Positions 46,775 to 56,398 of a stretch of DNA of 64,000 nucleotides are shown here, piece after piece. The DNA lies in assembly GCA_002722295.1 (NCBI GenBank), contig PBLF01000018.1, forward strand, positions 1-64,000, read 5' to 3'. The notes beneath the pieces are model-generated. The model made no database searches. It had not been told where the DNA came from and worked only from the letters and a program-made list of their open reading frames with translations. Both the position numbers and the translations under genes were made by a program. How positions within the stretch are numbered: position 1 is the first letter of the stretch; each line of letters begins with the position of its first letter. The DNA is from Stappia sp. GTDB taxonomy: Bacteria > Pseudomonadota > Alphaproteobacteria > Rhizobiales > Stappiaceae.

Positions 46775-49774
46775 GTGAGCGAGGCTGAGACGACGGCAAT
46801 CGAGGCATCTGCGGCAGATGGTGAAGGGGCGACGAGCCGCCCGCTTGCTGCACGTATCGCCTGCCTCCCGGAGGTCGCGGACAAAACGGCCGCGGACGCC
46901 ATCCTTGCCGATCTCGAACCCGCGCTTGTTTTGCTCGGCGAGCGCCTGCCGGCGGAGCAGGCGGATGTGGCGCGCGCGCTCTTGGCCGGAGCTCTCTCCA
47001 ACGCATCCTATCTGCGGGACCTCGCCACCCGGGATCCCGAGCGGGTCGCGGACATCCTGACGAGTGCTCCGGGCGAGCGCATCGATCATCTGGTGGATTC
47101 CGCGCGCGAGTGCGTGGCCGAGGACGAGGCCACGCTGATGAGCGCGCTTCGCGGCTACAAGAAGGACCTTGCGTTGACGCTGGCCCTTGGCGACATCGCG
47201 GGGGCCGTCAATCTCGACGCGGTGACGGGGGGACTGAGCCGCTTCGCCGATGCGGCTTTGACCGCCGCGATCCGTTTTTGCCTTCGAGATCTCGAACGCC
47301 GTGGACGCTTCACACCGAGGGACGAGGCAGCTCCCGAGCGCGGTTGCGGCTATACCGTTCTGGCGATGGGAAAATACGGCGCGCTGGAGCTCAACTACTC
47401 CTCCGACATCGACCTGATCGTGCTTTACGACCCGGATACAGCCCCCATCACGGGCGATGGCGAGGCGCCGGTCGAGTTCGTGCGCATGACCAAGCGCATC
47501 GTGAAGATCATGAGCGATCGCACCGCGGACGGATACGTTTTCCGTACCGATCTCCGGCTCAGGCCGGATCCGGGCGCGACACCGCTTGCCATGTCGATCC
47601 CGGCGGCGCTTGTCTACTACGAGAGCCTTGGCCAGAACTGGGAGCGCGCGGCGCTCATCAAGGCGCGTGCCTGTGCCGGCGATATTCCCTGCGGCGAGGC
47701 GTTCCTGCGCGAGATCGAGCCTTTCATCTGGCGCAAGTATCTCGATTATGCCTCGATCGCCGATGTTCACTCGATCAAGCGGCAGATCCATATCCACAAG
47801 GGACACGGCGAGATCGCGGTTGCCGGGCACAACGTCAAGCTCGGGCGCGGTGGCATTCGCGAGGTGGAGTTCTTCGCCCAGACCCAGCAGCTCATTGCCG
47901 GTGGCCGCAACAAGGCCCTTCGCGGGCGGCGTACGCTGGATACTCTGGAAACGCTCGCCGGCCTGGGCTGGATTGCGCCGGAAGCCTGCGCCGAGCTGTC
48001 CTCGGCCTATGTCTATCTTCGGGGCGTCGAGCACCGCATTCAGATGCTCAACGACGAGCAGACCCACATCCTTCCGGCCGAGGACGAGCCGCGCGCCCGG
48101 GTGGCGCGCCTCATGGGTCATGCGGATCTCAAGGCCTTCGAGGACGACCTGCGTGCACGTTTCCGCACCGTGCAGCGGCACTATTCGGCTCTCTTCGAGA
48201 ACGAGCCGGAACTGGCCTCGGATCTCGGCAACCTGGTCTTCACCGGCGATGACGACGACCCCGAAACGCTGGAGACCCTAGCGGGGCTGGGATACCGGCG
48301 ACCGCGCGAGGCGTGCAAGATCGTCCGCGCTTGGCACTTTGGTCGCTACCCGGCCGTGCGCTCGAGCCGGGCCCGCGAACGGCTGACGGAACTGCATCCG
48401 GCACTCATTGCCTCGCTTGCCTCGACCGACAATGCCGACAACGCGCTTCTGGCCTTCGACAACTTCCTGTCGAAGCTCCCGGCCGGCGTGCAGCTTTTCT
48501 CCCTGCTTCGCTCCAATCCGGAGCTTCTGCGCCTTCTGGCGACCGTCATGGGGGCCGCGCCGCGCCTTTCCGAGCTTGTGTCGAAGCGCGTGCATGTTCT
48601 GGATGCGGTGCTCGATCCGGCCTTTTTCGGCGCCATGCCGACGGCTGACGAGTTCCGCGCCGGGCTCAAGCGCACGCTCGATCTCGCCCGTTTCTATGAA
48701 GACGCACTCGATCGCGCCCGGATCTTTGCCCAGGAGCAGCAGTTCCTGATCGGGCTGCGCCTGCTTACGGACACGCTCAACGCCCATCAGGTCGGAGAGG
48801 CGCTGGCCCGGCTCGCGGAAACCGTGATCGAAGGGCTTATGCCGCGCGTGATCGCGAATGTCGCGGAGAACCACGGCACGCTTCCCGGCGCCGACTGGGC
48901 GGTGATCGCCATGGGTAAGCTGGGCGGCCGCGAAATGACGGCGGCCTCCGATCTCGACCTCATCCTGCTGTACGAGCACGATGACGACGAGACCCAGAGC
49001 GATGGAAAGCGTCCGCTCGCGGCCAGCCAGTATTTCATTCGCCTGACCCAGCGGCTTGTCGCGGCGCTTTCCGCTCCGACCGCCGAGGGCTTTCTCTACG
49101 AGGTGGATTTCCGCTTGCGTCCGTCCGGGAATGCGGGGCCGCTTGCCACGCGGCTTGCGTCCTTCGAGGCCTATCAGGCGAGCGAGGCCTGGACGTGGGA
49201 GCACATGGCGCTCACCCGCGCCCGCGTGATCGCCTCGTCCTCTCGGGAATTCCGCGAGCGTATCGACGCCCTCATCGACAGGACGCTGGCGCGCAAGCGC
49301 GACGCGGCGGCGCTCGCCGCCGAGGTCGCGGCCATGCGTGCCCGCATCGAGGCGGAAAAGGGAACGTCCGATATCTGGGACATCAAGCAGGTCGCCGGCG
49401 GTCTGGTGGATGTGGAGTTCATTGCCCAGTACCTCCAGCTCGCCAACGCGCATGACGCGCCGGACATCCTGAGCCAGACGACCGAGACCGCGCTTGCACG
49501 GGCTCAGGCGGCAGGCTGCCTCTCCGACACGGATGCGGAAACCCTGCTGCCCGCCATTCGCCTGTATCAGGCGCTGACCCAGGTGCAACGGCTTGCGCTG
49601 GAGGGAAAGTTCGATCCTGAAGGCGTGCCCAAGGGCGTGAAGGACCTGCTCGCCCATGCGGGAGAAGCGCCGGACTTCTCGCATCTGGAGCATCTGCTCG
49701 CGGATCGCCAGCGTGGCGTGCGCGAGGTCTTCGAACGTCTGGTCGGGAAAGTGGAAAAGCCCGGAAGGGAGTGA
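46775..49774 (+). CDS. glnE: GlnE, glutamine synthetase adenylyltransferase/removase
   Basis: The 999-residue bifunctional enzyme adds AMP to, or removes it from, glutamine synthetase in response to PII. Its two nucleotidyltransferase domains show NYSSDIDLIVLYD (about 207-219) and TAASDLDLILLYE (about 722-734). The helical GlnD-PII-uridylase-like linkers with GRGGIREVEFFAQ and GGLVDVEFIAQYL follow each domain. GTG 46775 has a GAGGAGGG site. The length is standard. Confidence 0.96.
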   Translation: MSEAETTAIEASAADGEGATSRPLAARIACLPEVADKTAADAILADLEPALVLLGERLPAEQADVARALLAGALSNASYLRDLATRDPERVADILTSAPGERIDHLVDSARECVAEDEATLMSALRGYKKDLALTLALGDIAGAVNLDAVTGGLSRFADAALTAAIRFCLRDLERRGRFTPRDEAAPERGCGYTVLAMGKYGALELNYSSDIDLIVLYDPDTAPITGDGEAPVEFVRMTKRIVKIMSDRTADGYVFRTDLRLRPDPGATPLAMSIPAALVYYESLGQNWERAALIKARACAGDIPCGEAFLREIEPFIWRKYLDYASIADVHSIKRQIHIHKGHGEIAVAGHNVKLGRGGIREVEFFAQTQQLIAGGRNKALRGRRTLDTLETLAGLGWIAPEACAELSSAYVYLRGVEHRIQMLNDEQTHILPAEDEPRARVARLMGHADLKAFEDDLRARFRTVQRHYSALFENEPELASDLGNLVFTGDDDDPETLETLAGLGYRRPREACKIVRAWHFGRYPAVRSSRARERLTELHPALIASLASTDNADNALLAFDNFLSKLPAGVQLFSLLRSNPELLRLLATVMGAAPRLSELVSKRVHVLDAVLDPAFFGAMPTADEFRAGLKRTLDLARFYEDALDRARIFAQEQQFLIGLRLLTDTLNAHQVGEALARLAETVIEGLMPRVIANVAENHGTLPGADWAVIAMGKLGGREMTAASDLDLILLYEHDDDETQSDGKRPLAASQYFIRLTQRLVAALSAPTAEGFLYEVDFRLRPSGNAGPLATRLASFEAYQASEAWTWEHMALTRARVIASSSREFRERIDALIDRTLARKRDAAALAAEVAAMRARIEAEKGTSDIWDIKQVAGGLVDVEFIAQYLQLANAHDAPDILSQTTETALARAQAAGCLSDTDAETLLPAIRLYQALTQVQRLALEGKFDPEGVPKGVKDLLAHAGEAPDFSHLEHLLADRQRGVREVFERLVGKVEKPGRE

Positions 49775-49801
49775 GAGCTGGCGGAAGGGGGCGCCCTACG
49801 G

Positions 49802-52222
49802 TCAGCCGATGCGCTTGTCCGCCACCACCTCGGCAAGTGCGGCCGCACGCTGCGCGGCCTCGGCAATTTCCGGAGCAACGGCAGCAAGCCCCGGCTGGCG
49901 CGGCAGGCGCACGGTAACCGTGGTGCCTTCGCCGACGCGCGACCGGATCGTCATGGTGCCGCCGTGCAGGCGGACCAGGGACTGGGCGATGGCAAGGCCG
50001 AGGCCCGACCCCTTGTGCGTCTTGGTGAACTGGTTCTCCACCTGAACGAAAGGCTTGGCCAGGCGGGCGATGTCCGCTTCCTTGATGCCGATGCCCGTGT
50101 CCCTGATCGTGATCTCGAGCGTGTCGTCGCTGTCGGTCGCCTGTTTCGCGGAGAGGTCGACCTTGCCGCCGTCCGGGGTGAACTTCACGGCATTGGACAG
50201 GAGGTTCAGCAGCACCTGCTTGATCGCGCGGCGGTCGCCGGTGAGGTCGAGACCCTCGGCCGTCTCGCTTGCAACGGTGATGCTCTTCTCGGCCGCCGTG
50301 GCGGAGATGATGCGGGTGACGTCGCCGACCATGGCAGCGAGGTCGATCTCCTCGCGCTTGAGATCCATGCGACCCGCCTCGATCTTCGACATGTCGAGAA
50401 TGTCGTTGATCACGTTGAGCAGGTAACGGCCGCTGTCGTGAATGTCCGAGCAGTATTCGCGGTACTTGTCGGAGCCGAGCGGCCCGAACATGCCGGTGTC
50501 CATGATCTCGGAGAAGCCGATGATGGCGTTCAGCGGAGTGCGCAGCTCGTGGGAGATATTGGCCAGGAACTCCGACTTGGCCTGGTTCGCTTCCTCGGCC
50601 TTGGTCTTTTCCTGCGAGTATTTCTCGGCCAGCTCGACGAGCTGTTGTGCCTGGACCTCGAGCTTCTGGCGCGACTGGCGGAGATCCGCGACGGTGGCCA
50701 TCAGCCGCCGTTCGCTGTCCATCAGCTTTTCCTCGTGGCGCTTCAGCGCGGTGATGTCCGTGCCCACCGACACGAAGCCGCCGTCCTTGGTGCGCCTTTC
50801 GGAAATCTGCAGCCAGCGTCCGTCGGCAAGCTGCGCCTCGTAGCTGGATGAGGGATCGGAGGCGTCGCTGCCGATGGTCGGGCTTGCCTGCACCACGGTC
50901 TGGCGGGCCGCCGACATGACATCCGCATAGGGCGTTCCGGAGCGGATCGCCGTGCCGGGCAGGTTGTGAAGCTCCTGATAGTTGGAGTTGCACATCACCA
51001 GCCGGTTTTCGGTGTCCCACAGGACGAAGGCTTCCGAGATCGTCTCGATGGCGTCGCGCAGGCGGAGGTCCGCCGTGCGGCTCTGCTCGGCGAGCTGGCG
51101 CTGCTCGGTCACGTCGATGCAGATGCCGATCAGATGCGGCTCCGACAGGCCCGGCTCGCTCTGCACTTCGGCACGCGCGCGCAGCCATACCCAGTCGCCG
51201 TTCGCGTGGCGCATGCGGAACATGCGGTCGACGGTGGTCTCGCCGGTCTCGAGCAGGCTCTCGGCGAGCTCGTAGAGATCGATGTCGTCCGGATGGGCGA
51301 GAGCGGAGATCTCGGAGAAGCCGAGAATGTCGTCACGCGGCTTCATGCCGAGCATGTCATACAGGGAGGCGGACCAGAAGATGCGTCCGCGCGACAGGTC
51401 CCAGTCGAAAAGGCCGCAACGGCCGCGGTCGAGAGCGAGGTCGATGCGCGCCCGGGTGGCGGCATAGATCTGGTCGGCCTGTTCCGCCCGCGTCGCCTGC
51501 GCGAAGAAGGCGTAGATCAGCACCAGCATGACCGAGGCGGTGCCCACGAACAGCGTCACGTTCGCCGAAACGCTGGTGCGCCACTCGGCAAAGACCATGT
51601 CCTTCGACTGGATCATGCCGACCATGCCCAGTCGGCCGTCCAGATGGTGCACGGTCGCATAGGCCTCGCTGTCGAGGCCCGGGTCGATGGTCAGCACGCC
51701 GGCGCGCGCTCCAAAGACGGTGAGCGGCTGGCCTGCACCGAGAAGGTCGCCCAGGGGCGTGCCGATGAGGTCGGAGCGCAGCGGCGCCGTTGCCGCGATC
51801 ATGCCGTCGGCGTCGGCGACGAAGATGCGGCGACCGTCACCGGTCGCACGTGGCGGCAGACTGTCCGACAGCGCTGCCTGGAGCGCGCTTTCGAAACCGA
51901 GCTCCGGGAGCTCTTCCTCGGCGGCGTTGAGCCTGGAAGTCAGCGTCGTCGCGATCATCGTCAGGTCGTCGCGGGCGCGCTGATCGGTTTCCTCGTGATC
52001 GTAGGAGAGCGTGATGGCGCGATAGGTCGCAAGCGTTGCGATGAAGACGATGCAGAGGATGGGGATAGCGCGACGGAAAATCGGTTCCGCCGTGAGCAGG
52101 CGCTGATAGGCGGGCTGGGCAAGCAGGCGGATGTGTCCCGTGAGCGACTGGGTCTCTCGGTGCTTCCGCAGTAGGTCCGCGAATCGACGCGCGGACGCTG
52201 AACCCGTAAAGGCGCGCGCCAT
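49802..52222 (-). CDS. pleC: PleC-like PAS sensor histidine kinase
   Basis: The protein has about 806 residues. There are two membrane helices (about 50-70 and 220-245), two PAS domains (about 270-390 and 400-520), then HisKA with NISHELRTPLNAIIGFSEIM and GPLGSDKYREYCSDI, which is the DivJ/PleC-type dimer signature, and HATPase with LLNLLSNAVKF and KGSGLGLAIAQSLV. Such kinases act on DivK in cell-cycle control. Being next to glnE matches the place of pleC in rhizobia. I chose the ATG at 52222; one at 52264 is in frame. Confidence 0.78.
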   Translation of the reverse strand: MARAFTGSASARRFADLLRKHRETQSLTGHIRLLAQPAYQRLLTAEPIFRRAIPILCIVFIATLATYRAITLSYDHEETDQRARDDLTMIATTLTSRLNAAEEELPELGFESALQAALSDSLPPRATGDGRRIFVADADGMIAATAPLRSDLIGTPLGDLLGAGQPLTVFGARAGVLTIDPGLDSEAYATVHHLDGRLGMVGMIQSKDMVFAEWRTSVSANVTLFVGTASVMLVLIYAFFAQATRAEQADQIYAATRARIDLALDRGRCGLFDWDLSRGRIFWSASLYDMLGMKPRDDILGFSEISALAHPDDIDLYELAESLLETGETTVDRMFRMRHANGDWVWLRARAEVQSEPGLSEPHLIGICIDVTEQRQLAEQSRTADLRLRDAIETISEAFVLWDTENRLVMCNSNYQELHNLPGTAIRSGTPYADVMSAARQTVVQASPTIGSDASDPSSSYEAQLADGRWLQISERRTKDGGFVSVGTDITALKRHEEKLMDSERRLMATVADLRQSRQKLEVQAQQLVELAEKYSQEKTKAEEANQAKSEFLANISHELRTPLNAIIGFSEIMDTGMFGPLGSDKYREYCSDIHDSGRYLLNVINDILDMSKIEAGRMDLKREEIDLAAMVGDVTRIISATAAEKSITVASETAEGLDLTGDRRAIKQVLLNLLSNAVKFTPDGGKVDLSAKQATDSDDTLEITIRDTGIGIKEADIARLAKPFVQVENQFTKTHKGSGLGLAIAQSLVRLHGGTMTIRSRVGEGTTVTVRLPRQPGLAAVAPEIAEAAQRAAALAEVVADKRIG

Positions 52223-52339
52223 CGTATTGGCCCCCGATGTGTCGATTATCCCGCAAAACTGCACGCGAGCGATGCTCGAATCAACTTCATTTGAATCGCA
52301 TTCGTGTGATTTGTCCAGTCACGCGGAAGAAAAATATGA

Positions 52340-52355
52340 TTAACGAAACCCTAAC
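52340..52355. promoter_or_regulatory. CtrA-box-like site upstream of pleC-like gene
   Basis: TTAACGAAACCCTAAC differs by one base from TTAA-N7-TTAAC, the binding site of the cell-cycle regulator CtrA. It lies 118 nt upstream of the kinase start. One match of this length in AT-rich DNA can occur by chance. Confidence 0.35.
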
Positions 52356-52630
52356 AAGACTTGCATCATGCACAACTATCCCGGGTCTGCGGGTGTGCGG
52401 GTCTTGTTGCTCAAATGGTGGCGGGTTTCCGTTCTTTCGCCATCCAGTCTAACGGCAAATACGCATGGCCGGCCGGCGGGCTTTTCTGTCGGCTGATTAT
52501 TACAGGTTGCAAATTCGGGGTGGGATCGCGCGTGCGCGGCATCGCCCGGGCGTTTTGTGCTCCGGTGCCGCGGTCGCAAGATCCGATTGTCAGGGAGAGG
52601 GCGTGAAAGCGGCCGTGGGCCGAAATATCG

Positions 52631-52655
52631 CCGGGCCGGTGAGGTGCCGGCCCGG
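52631..52655 (-). terminator. hairpin after pepN
   Basis: CCGGGCCGG pairs with CCGGCCCGG over a 7-nt loop, 9 nt after the pepN stop on the minus strand. A U-rich stretch of weak quality follows (ATATTTCG). Confidence 0.6.
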
Positions 52656-52664
52656 ACTGTCAGG

Positions 52665-55310
52665 TTACTGGAGGCAGCGTGTCACGATGTCCGCAAGGTC
52701 CACCGAGAGGTCCTTGCGCGAGGCCATGGCACGCAGTCGCGCCTCGGCAAGACCGCGACGACGTCCCTCCAGGGCCCGCCACGAGCGGAAGGCCGACATG
52801 AGACGCGCGGCGGCCTGCGGGTTGCGGGTGTCGAGTTCTTCGACGAAGTCGGCCACGAAGATATAGCCCGCGCCGTCGATCCGGTTGAACTGGCTCTGGT
52901 TGCCGGTGGCGAACGCGCCGATCAGCGCCCTTACCCGGTTGGGGTTCCCGGCTGAAAACCCTGGGTGAGCGGTCAGGGCCCGGACCCGGTCGAGCGTGCC
53001 CTCATGCGGCGCGGTGGCCTGCACCATGAACCACTTGTCCATGGCAAGCGGTGTCGAGCCGTGCCGTGCCTCGAAGGCCGCCAGGGCCTCCTCGCTGCCG
53101 TGAAGGCCGGCATGGACAAGAACGGTCAGCGCCGCCAGCCGGTCGGTCATGTTGTCCGCGGCCTGGAACTGGGCGGTGACCAGGTCTCCCGCTTCCGGCA
53201 CGCTGCCGTGGCCCAGGTATTCAAGCAGCACGTTGCGCAGCGCCCGGCGTCCGGCGGCATCCGCCTCAGGCGAAAAGGGGCCGTCCGGCGCCATGTCCCT
53301 GTAGAGGCCGAGCAGCACCGGAGACAGGGCGTCGGAAAGACTCCGCCGCAGCCAGGCGCGTGCGGCATGGATGGCGTCCGGATCCACGTCGTGCCCGATC
53401 TCGCGGGCGATGTCGGCCTCTCCCGGAAGCTGGAGGCAGAGAGCACGGAACGCGGGCTCCAGGCTCGCATCGGAAGCGCTGGCTCCCAGGGCGTCCGCCA
53501 GTCCGTTCGGCAGGCGGGGCATCTGGCCGCGCGCGACCGAGGCACTTGCCGCGATCAAAGTGTTCATGACCACGCGCTGGAGGGCGTCCCACCGGTTGAA
53601 CGGGTCGCTGTCGTTGGCGGCCAGGAACAGGTAGTCCGCGTCGGCAAGATTGCTCGACAGCGTGACGGGGGCGGAGAAACCACGCAGGAGCGAGGGCACC
53701 GGCTGTTCGGCAAGGCCGGAGAAAACCACCTGGTGCCGACCGTCGCGCAGGTGGAGCACGTCGTCGCCATGCTCCATGCCGGAAACGTCGGCCGGGGGCA
53801 TGTCGCTTCCATCCGGGCCGACGAGTCCGACACGCAGGGGAATGTGCATCGCCTGCTTGCGCGTTTCGCCCGGTGTCGCCGGCGTGCGCTGGCTGATATC
53901 GAGCGTGAGGGTGCCGGCGGCCTGATCGTAACGGCTCTCGACCGAAAGCGCGGGCGTGCCGGCCTGCTCGTACCAGAGTGCGAACTGTGCGAGATCGCGT
54001 CCGCTGGCTTCCGCGAAACAGGCGAGGAATGCCTCGATGGTCGTGGCTTCGCCGTCGTGGCGTTCAAAGAACAGGTCCATGCCGGCGCGGAAGTCCTCGG
54101 GCCCGACGAGGGTCTTCAGCATCCGCACCACTTCCGCGCCCTTTTCGTAGACGGTGGCGGTGTAGAAGTTGTTGATCTCGTGATACTGGCGCGGGCGCAC
54201 CGGGTGGGCGAGCGGGCCGGCATCCTCGGGAAACTGGTGCGACTTCAGCAGCCTGACGTCGGAGATGCGCTTCACCGGACGCGAACGCATGTCGGAGGAA
54301 AATTCCTGATCGCGGAAGACCGTCAGGCCCTCCTTCAGGCAGAGCTGGAACCAGTCACGACAGGTAATGCGGTTTCCGGTCCAGTTGTGGAAGTATTCGT
54401 GCGCGATCACGGCCTCGATGCCGGCATAGTCCTGGTCGGTTGCCGTGTCCGGGCGGGCGAGAACGTATTTGTCGTTGAAGATGTTGAGGCCCTTGTTCTC
54501 CATCGCACCCATGTTGAAGTCGGACACGGCGACGATGTTGAACACGTCGAGGTCATAGACGCGCCCGAAGGCCTCTTCGTCCCAGCGCATGGACCGCTTG
54601 AGGCTGTCCATGGCCCAGTCGCAGGCGGCCTCGTTTCCATGCTCGACGAAGATATTGAGTGCGACCTCGCGCCCGTCGGCGGTGGTGAAGCTGTCGGAAA
54701 CGCGGGCAAGGTCGCCGGCGACCATGGCGAAAAGGTAGCTCGGCTTGGGATGCGGGTCGTGCCAGACGGCGAAATGGCGGTCCGTTCCCTCGACCGGCCC
54801 CGAGGCGACCGGGTTTCCGTTGGCCAGCAGCACGGGGGCTTCGCTGGCGCGGGCCTCGAGCCGGGTCGTGTAGACCGAAAGGCAGTCGGGGCGGTCCTGG
54901 AAATAGGTGATGCGGCGGAAGCCCTCGGCCTCGCACTGGGTGCAATAGGTGCCGTTGGAGCGGTAGAGGCCCATGAGCTTGGTGTTGGCATCCGGGTCGA
55001 GCCGCGTCTCGATGTCGAGCACGAAGGGGCCGTCGGGAACCTTGAAGATCTCGAGACGCTGGGGTGTCGCGGAAAAGTCGTCGGCCGCAAGGGCCCGCCC
55101 GTCGAGCGTGAGGCCGGCCAGCTCCAGTTCGTCGCCGTCGAGCACCAGCGGAGCATCCGCCGGTGCATCGGGCGCGCGGCGGATCGTCAGTCGCGCGCTG
55201 ACACGGGTCGCCTGCGGGGACAGGCGGATATCCAGTTCGACCGTGTCGATGATGAAGGCGGGCGGGCGATAGTCCTCGAGACGGACGGGAACGGACGTGT
55301 CCGTGCGCAT
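52665..55310 (-). CDS. pepN: aminopeptidase N
   Basis: The 881-residue M1 metallopeptidase trims amino acids from peptide N-termini in the cytoplasm. It has the exopeptidase motif GAMENKGLNIF (about 260) and zinc site VIAHEYFHNWTGNR with a downstream Glu in LKEGLTVFRDQEFSSD. The length is that of E. coli PepN. The C-terminal helical domain is complete. It is followed by its own hairpin. Confidence 0.96.
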   Translation of the reverse strand: MRTDTSVPVRLEDYRPPAFIIDTVELDIRLSPQATRVSARLTIRRAPDAPADAPLVLDGDELELAGLTLDGRALAADDFSATPQRLEIFKVPDGPFVLDIETRLDPDANTKLMGLYRSNGTYCTQCEAEGFRRITYFQDRPDCLSVYTTRLEARASEAPVLLANGNPVASGPVEGTDRHFAVWHDPHPKPSYLFAMVAGDLARVSDSFTTADGREVALNIFVEHGNEAACDWAMDSLKRSMRWDEEAFGRVYDLDVFNIVAVSDFNMGAMENKGLNIFNDKYVLARPDTATDQDYAGIEAVIAHEYFHNWTGNRITCRDWFQLCLKEGLTVFRDQEFSSDMRSRPVKRISDVRLLKSHQFPEDAGPLAHPVRPRQYHEINNFYTATVYEKGAEVVRMLKTLVGPEDFRAGMDLFFERHDGEATTIEAFLACFAEASGRDLAQFALWYEQAGTPALSVESRYDQAAGTLTLDISQRTPATPGETRKQAMHIPLRVGLVGPDGSDMPPADVSGMEHGDDVLHLRDGRHQVVFSGLAEQPVPSLLRGFSAPVTLSSNLADADYLFLAANDSDPFNRWDALQRVVMNTLIAASASVARGQMPRLPNGLADALGASASDASLEPAFRALCLQLPGEADIAREIGHDVDPDAIHAARAWLRRSLSDALSPVLLGLYRDMAPDGPFSPEADAAGRRALRNVLLEYLGHGSVPEAGDLVTAQFQAADNMTDRLAALTVLVHAGLHGSEEALAAFEARHGSTPLAMDKWFMVQATAPHEGTLDRVRALTAHPGFSAGNPNRVRALIGAFATGNQSQFNRIDGAGYIFVADFVEELDTRNPQAAARLMSAFRSWRALEGRRRGLAEARLRAMASRKDLSVDLADIVTRCLQ

Positions 55311-55363
55311 GATCTGTACCTTGGTGCTTGCGCCGCCGGGGCGCGTTCACGAAACGGGCGGGT

Positions 55364-56191
55364 TCAGCCGACCTTGCGGGCCATGGCGACGAGTTTCGCC
55401 GTCAGGTCGCTGCCGGCATCGGCGAGCGGGGCGATCACCGTGAAATGGTTGTCCTGCCCCCGGATGTCGAGTTCGGTGTCGACGCCGCCGCGCTGCCAAA
55501 GGTCGGCGATGACCCGGGACTGGCGGATGAACTCGTTCGACTCGCCCCCGCCGACGGAGGCGGTGAGGTGGGTTCCCACCGGAGCGGGCAGGGTGACGGG
55601 CGAGGCATCGATCGCCTCCTTGCGGTCGAGGCCGAGTTTCTCGTTGATCGACGTTCCGATGAGCGGCTGCAGGTCGAAAAGGCCCGAAATGGCCAGTCCT
55701 GCCGGCACGAGACGCTGGGGCAGGTCCCGTCCGCGCCAGTCGGTGGCGAGCAGCGCGGCCGTCAGGTGCCCGCCGGCGGAATGCCCGTATGCGACCACGG
55801 GCTTGCGGAAGCGGTCCCAGAGATGGGCGACCAGACGGCGCATCTCCTCGACGATGTCGCCGACGCGTGCCTCGGGGCAAAGCGTGTAGTTGGTCACGAC
55901 CACGGGCAGTCCGTGGGCGTTCGCACCGCGTGCCATATGGGAGAAGTAGCTCTTGTCGAGGGCCTGCCAGTAGCCGCCATGGATGAAGAGCGCGATCGCG
56001 CCCCGGTCGGGCATGCCGCCCTCGGGCAGGAACAGGTCATAGGTGGTTCGCGGGCTGAGTTCGTAGGAGACGTCGAACTCGCCATCGGCCTGCTCGCGGT
56101 AGTCTCGGGCATCGCGTGCCCAGCCCTCGATGAGGGCGGGGTGCTCCGGCACCAGCGCGCGATTGTTGTATTCGGCCTCGTAATCTGTCAC
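55364..56191 (-). CDS. alpha/beta hydrolase (esterase or kynurenine formamidase-like)
   Basis: The 275-residue hydrolase has the oxyanion motif IHGGYWQ, the nucleophile elbow GHSAGGH and a His near the end (GQDNHFTVI). The pattern YDLFLP followed by HGGYW is shared with KynB-type formamidases and other carboxylesterases; the substrate is not certain. I chose GTG at 56191, since the residues upstream in the long frame are not family-like and a GGGAG site lies in front. It is upstream of pepN on the same strand, 53 nt away. Confidence 0.8.
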   Translation of the reverse strand: MTDYEAEYNNRALVPEHPALIEGWARDARDYREQADGEFDVSYELSPRTTYDLFLPEGGMPDRGAIALFIHGGYWQALDKSYFSHMARGANAHGLPVVVTNYTLCPEARVGDIVEEMRRLVAHLWDRFRKPVVAYGHSAGGHLTAALLATDWRGRDLPQRLVPAGLAISGLFDLQPLIGTSINEKLGLDRKEAIDASPVTLPAPVGTHLTASVGGGESNEFIRQSRVIADLWQRGGVDTELDIRGQDNHFTVIAPLADAGSDLTAKLVAMARKVG

Positions 56192-56398
56192 GGCGATAAG
56201 GACTCCCTTGCAGTGTCTCCCTCTTAGCGGTTGCGGTTGCGGGAGTACAGACACGGAGGCGGGGATGCCTGCCGGGCGCAGGGGCACGGCATCTTGACAA
56301 GGGGTCGCAATGGCGGGCTTTTCCGGAATAAGCTGCGCGAAATGAAACGGGGGGGCGGGCCACGCGGCGTCGCCCTTGAGGAAAGACCAGACGGGACG

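Larger units (their letters stand above)
52223..52664. other. gap between pleC-like gene and pepN
   Basis: No supported gene. It holds the hairpin that ends pepN (52631-52655) and the promoter region of the pleC-like gene, with a CtrA-box-like motif at 52340-52355. The middle part is relatively AT-rich around 52300-52370. Confidence 0.6.

Noticed and set aside
42386..49693. Several long minus-strand frames over degP, the two-component genes and glnE
   Set aside because: They mirror well-supported plus-strand genes and show no motifs.
52965..55889. Very long plus-strand frame (974 codons) over pepN and the hydrolase
   Set aside because: Fully antisense to two clear genes; its composition is of the shadow-frame type.
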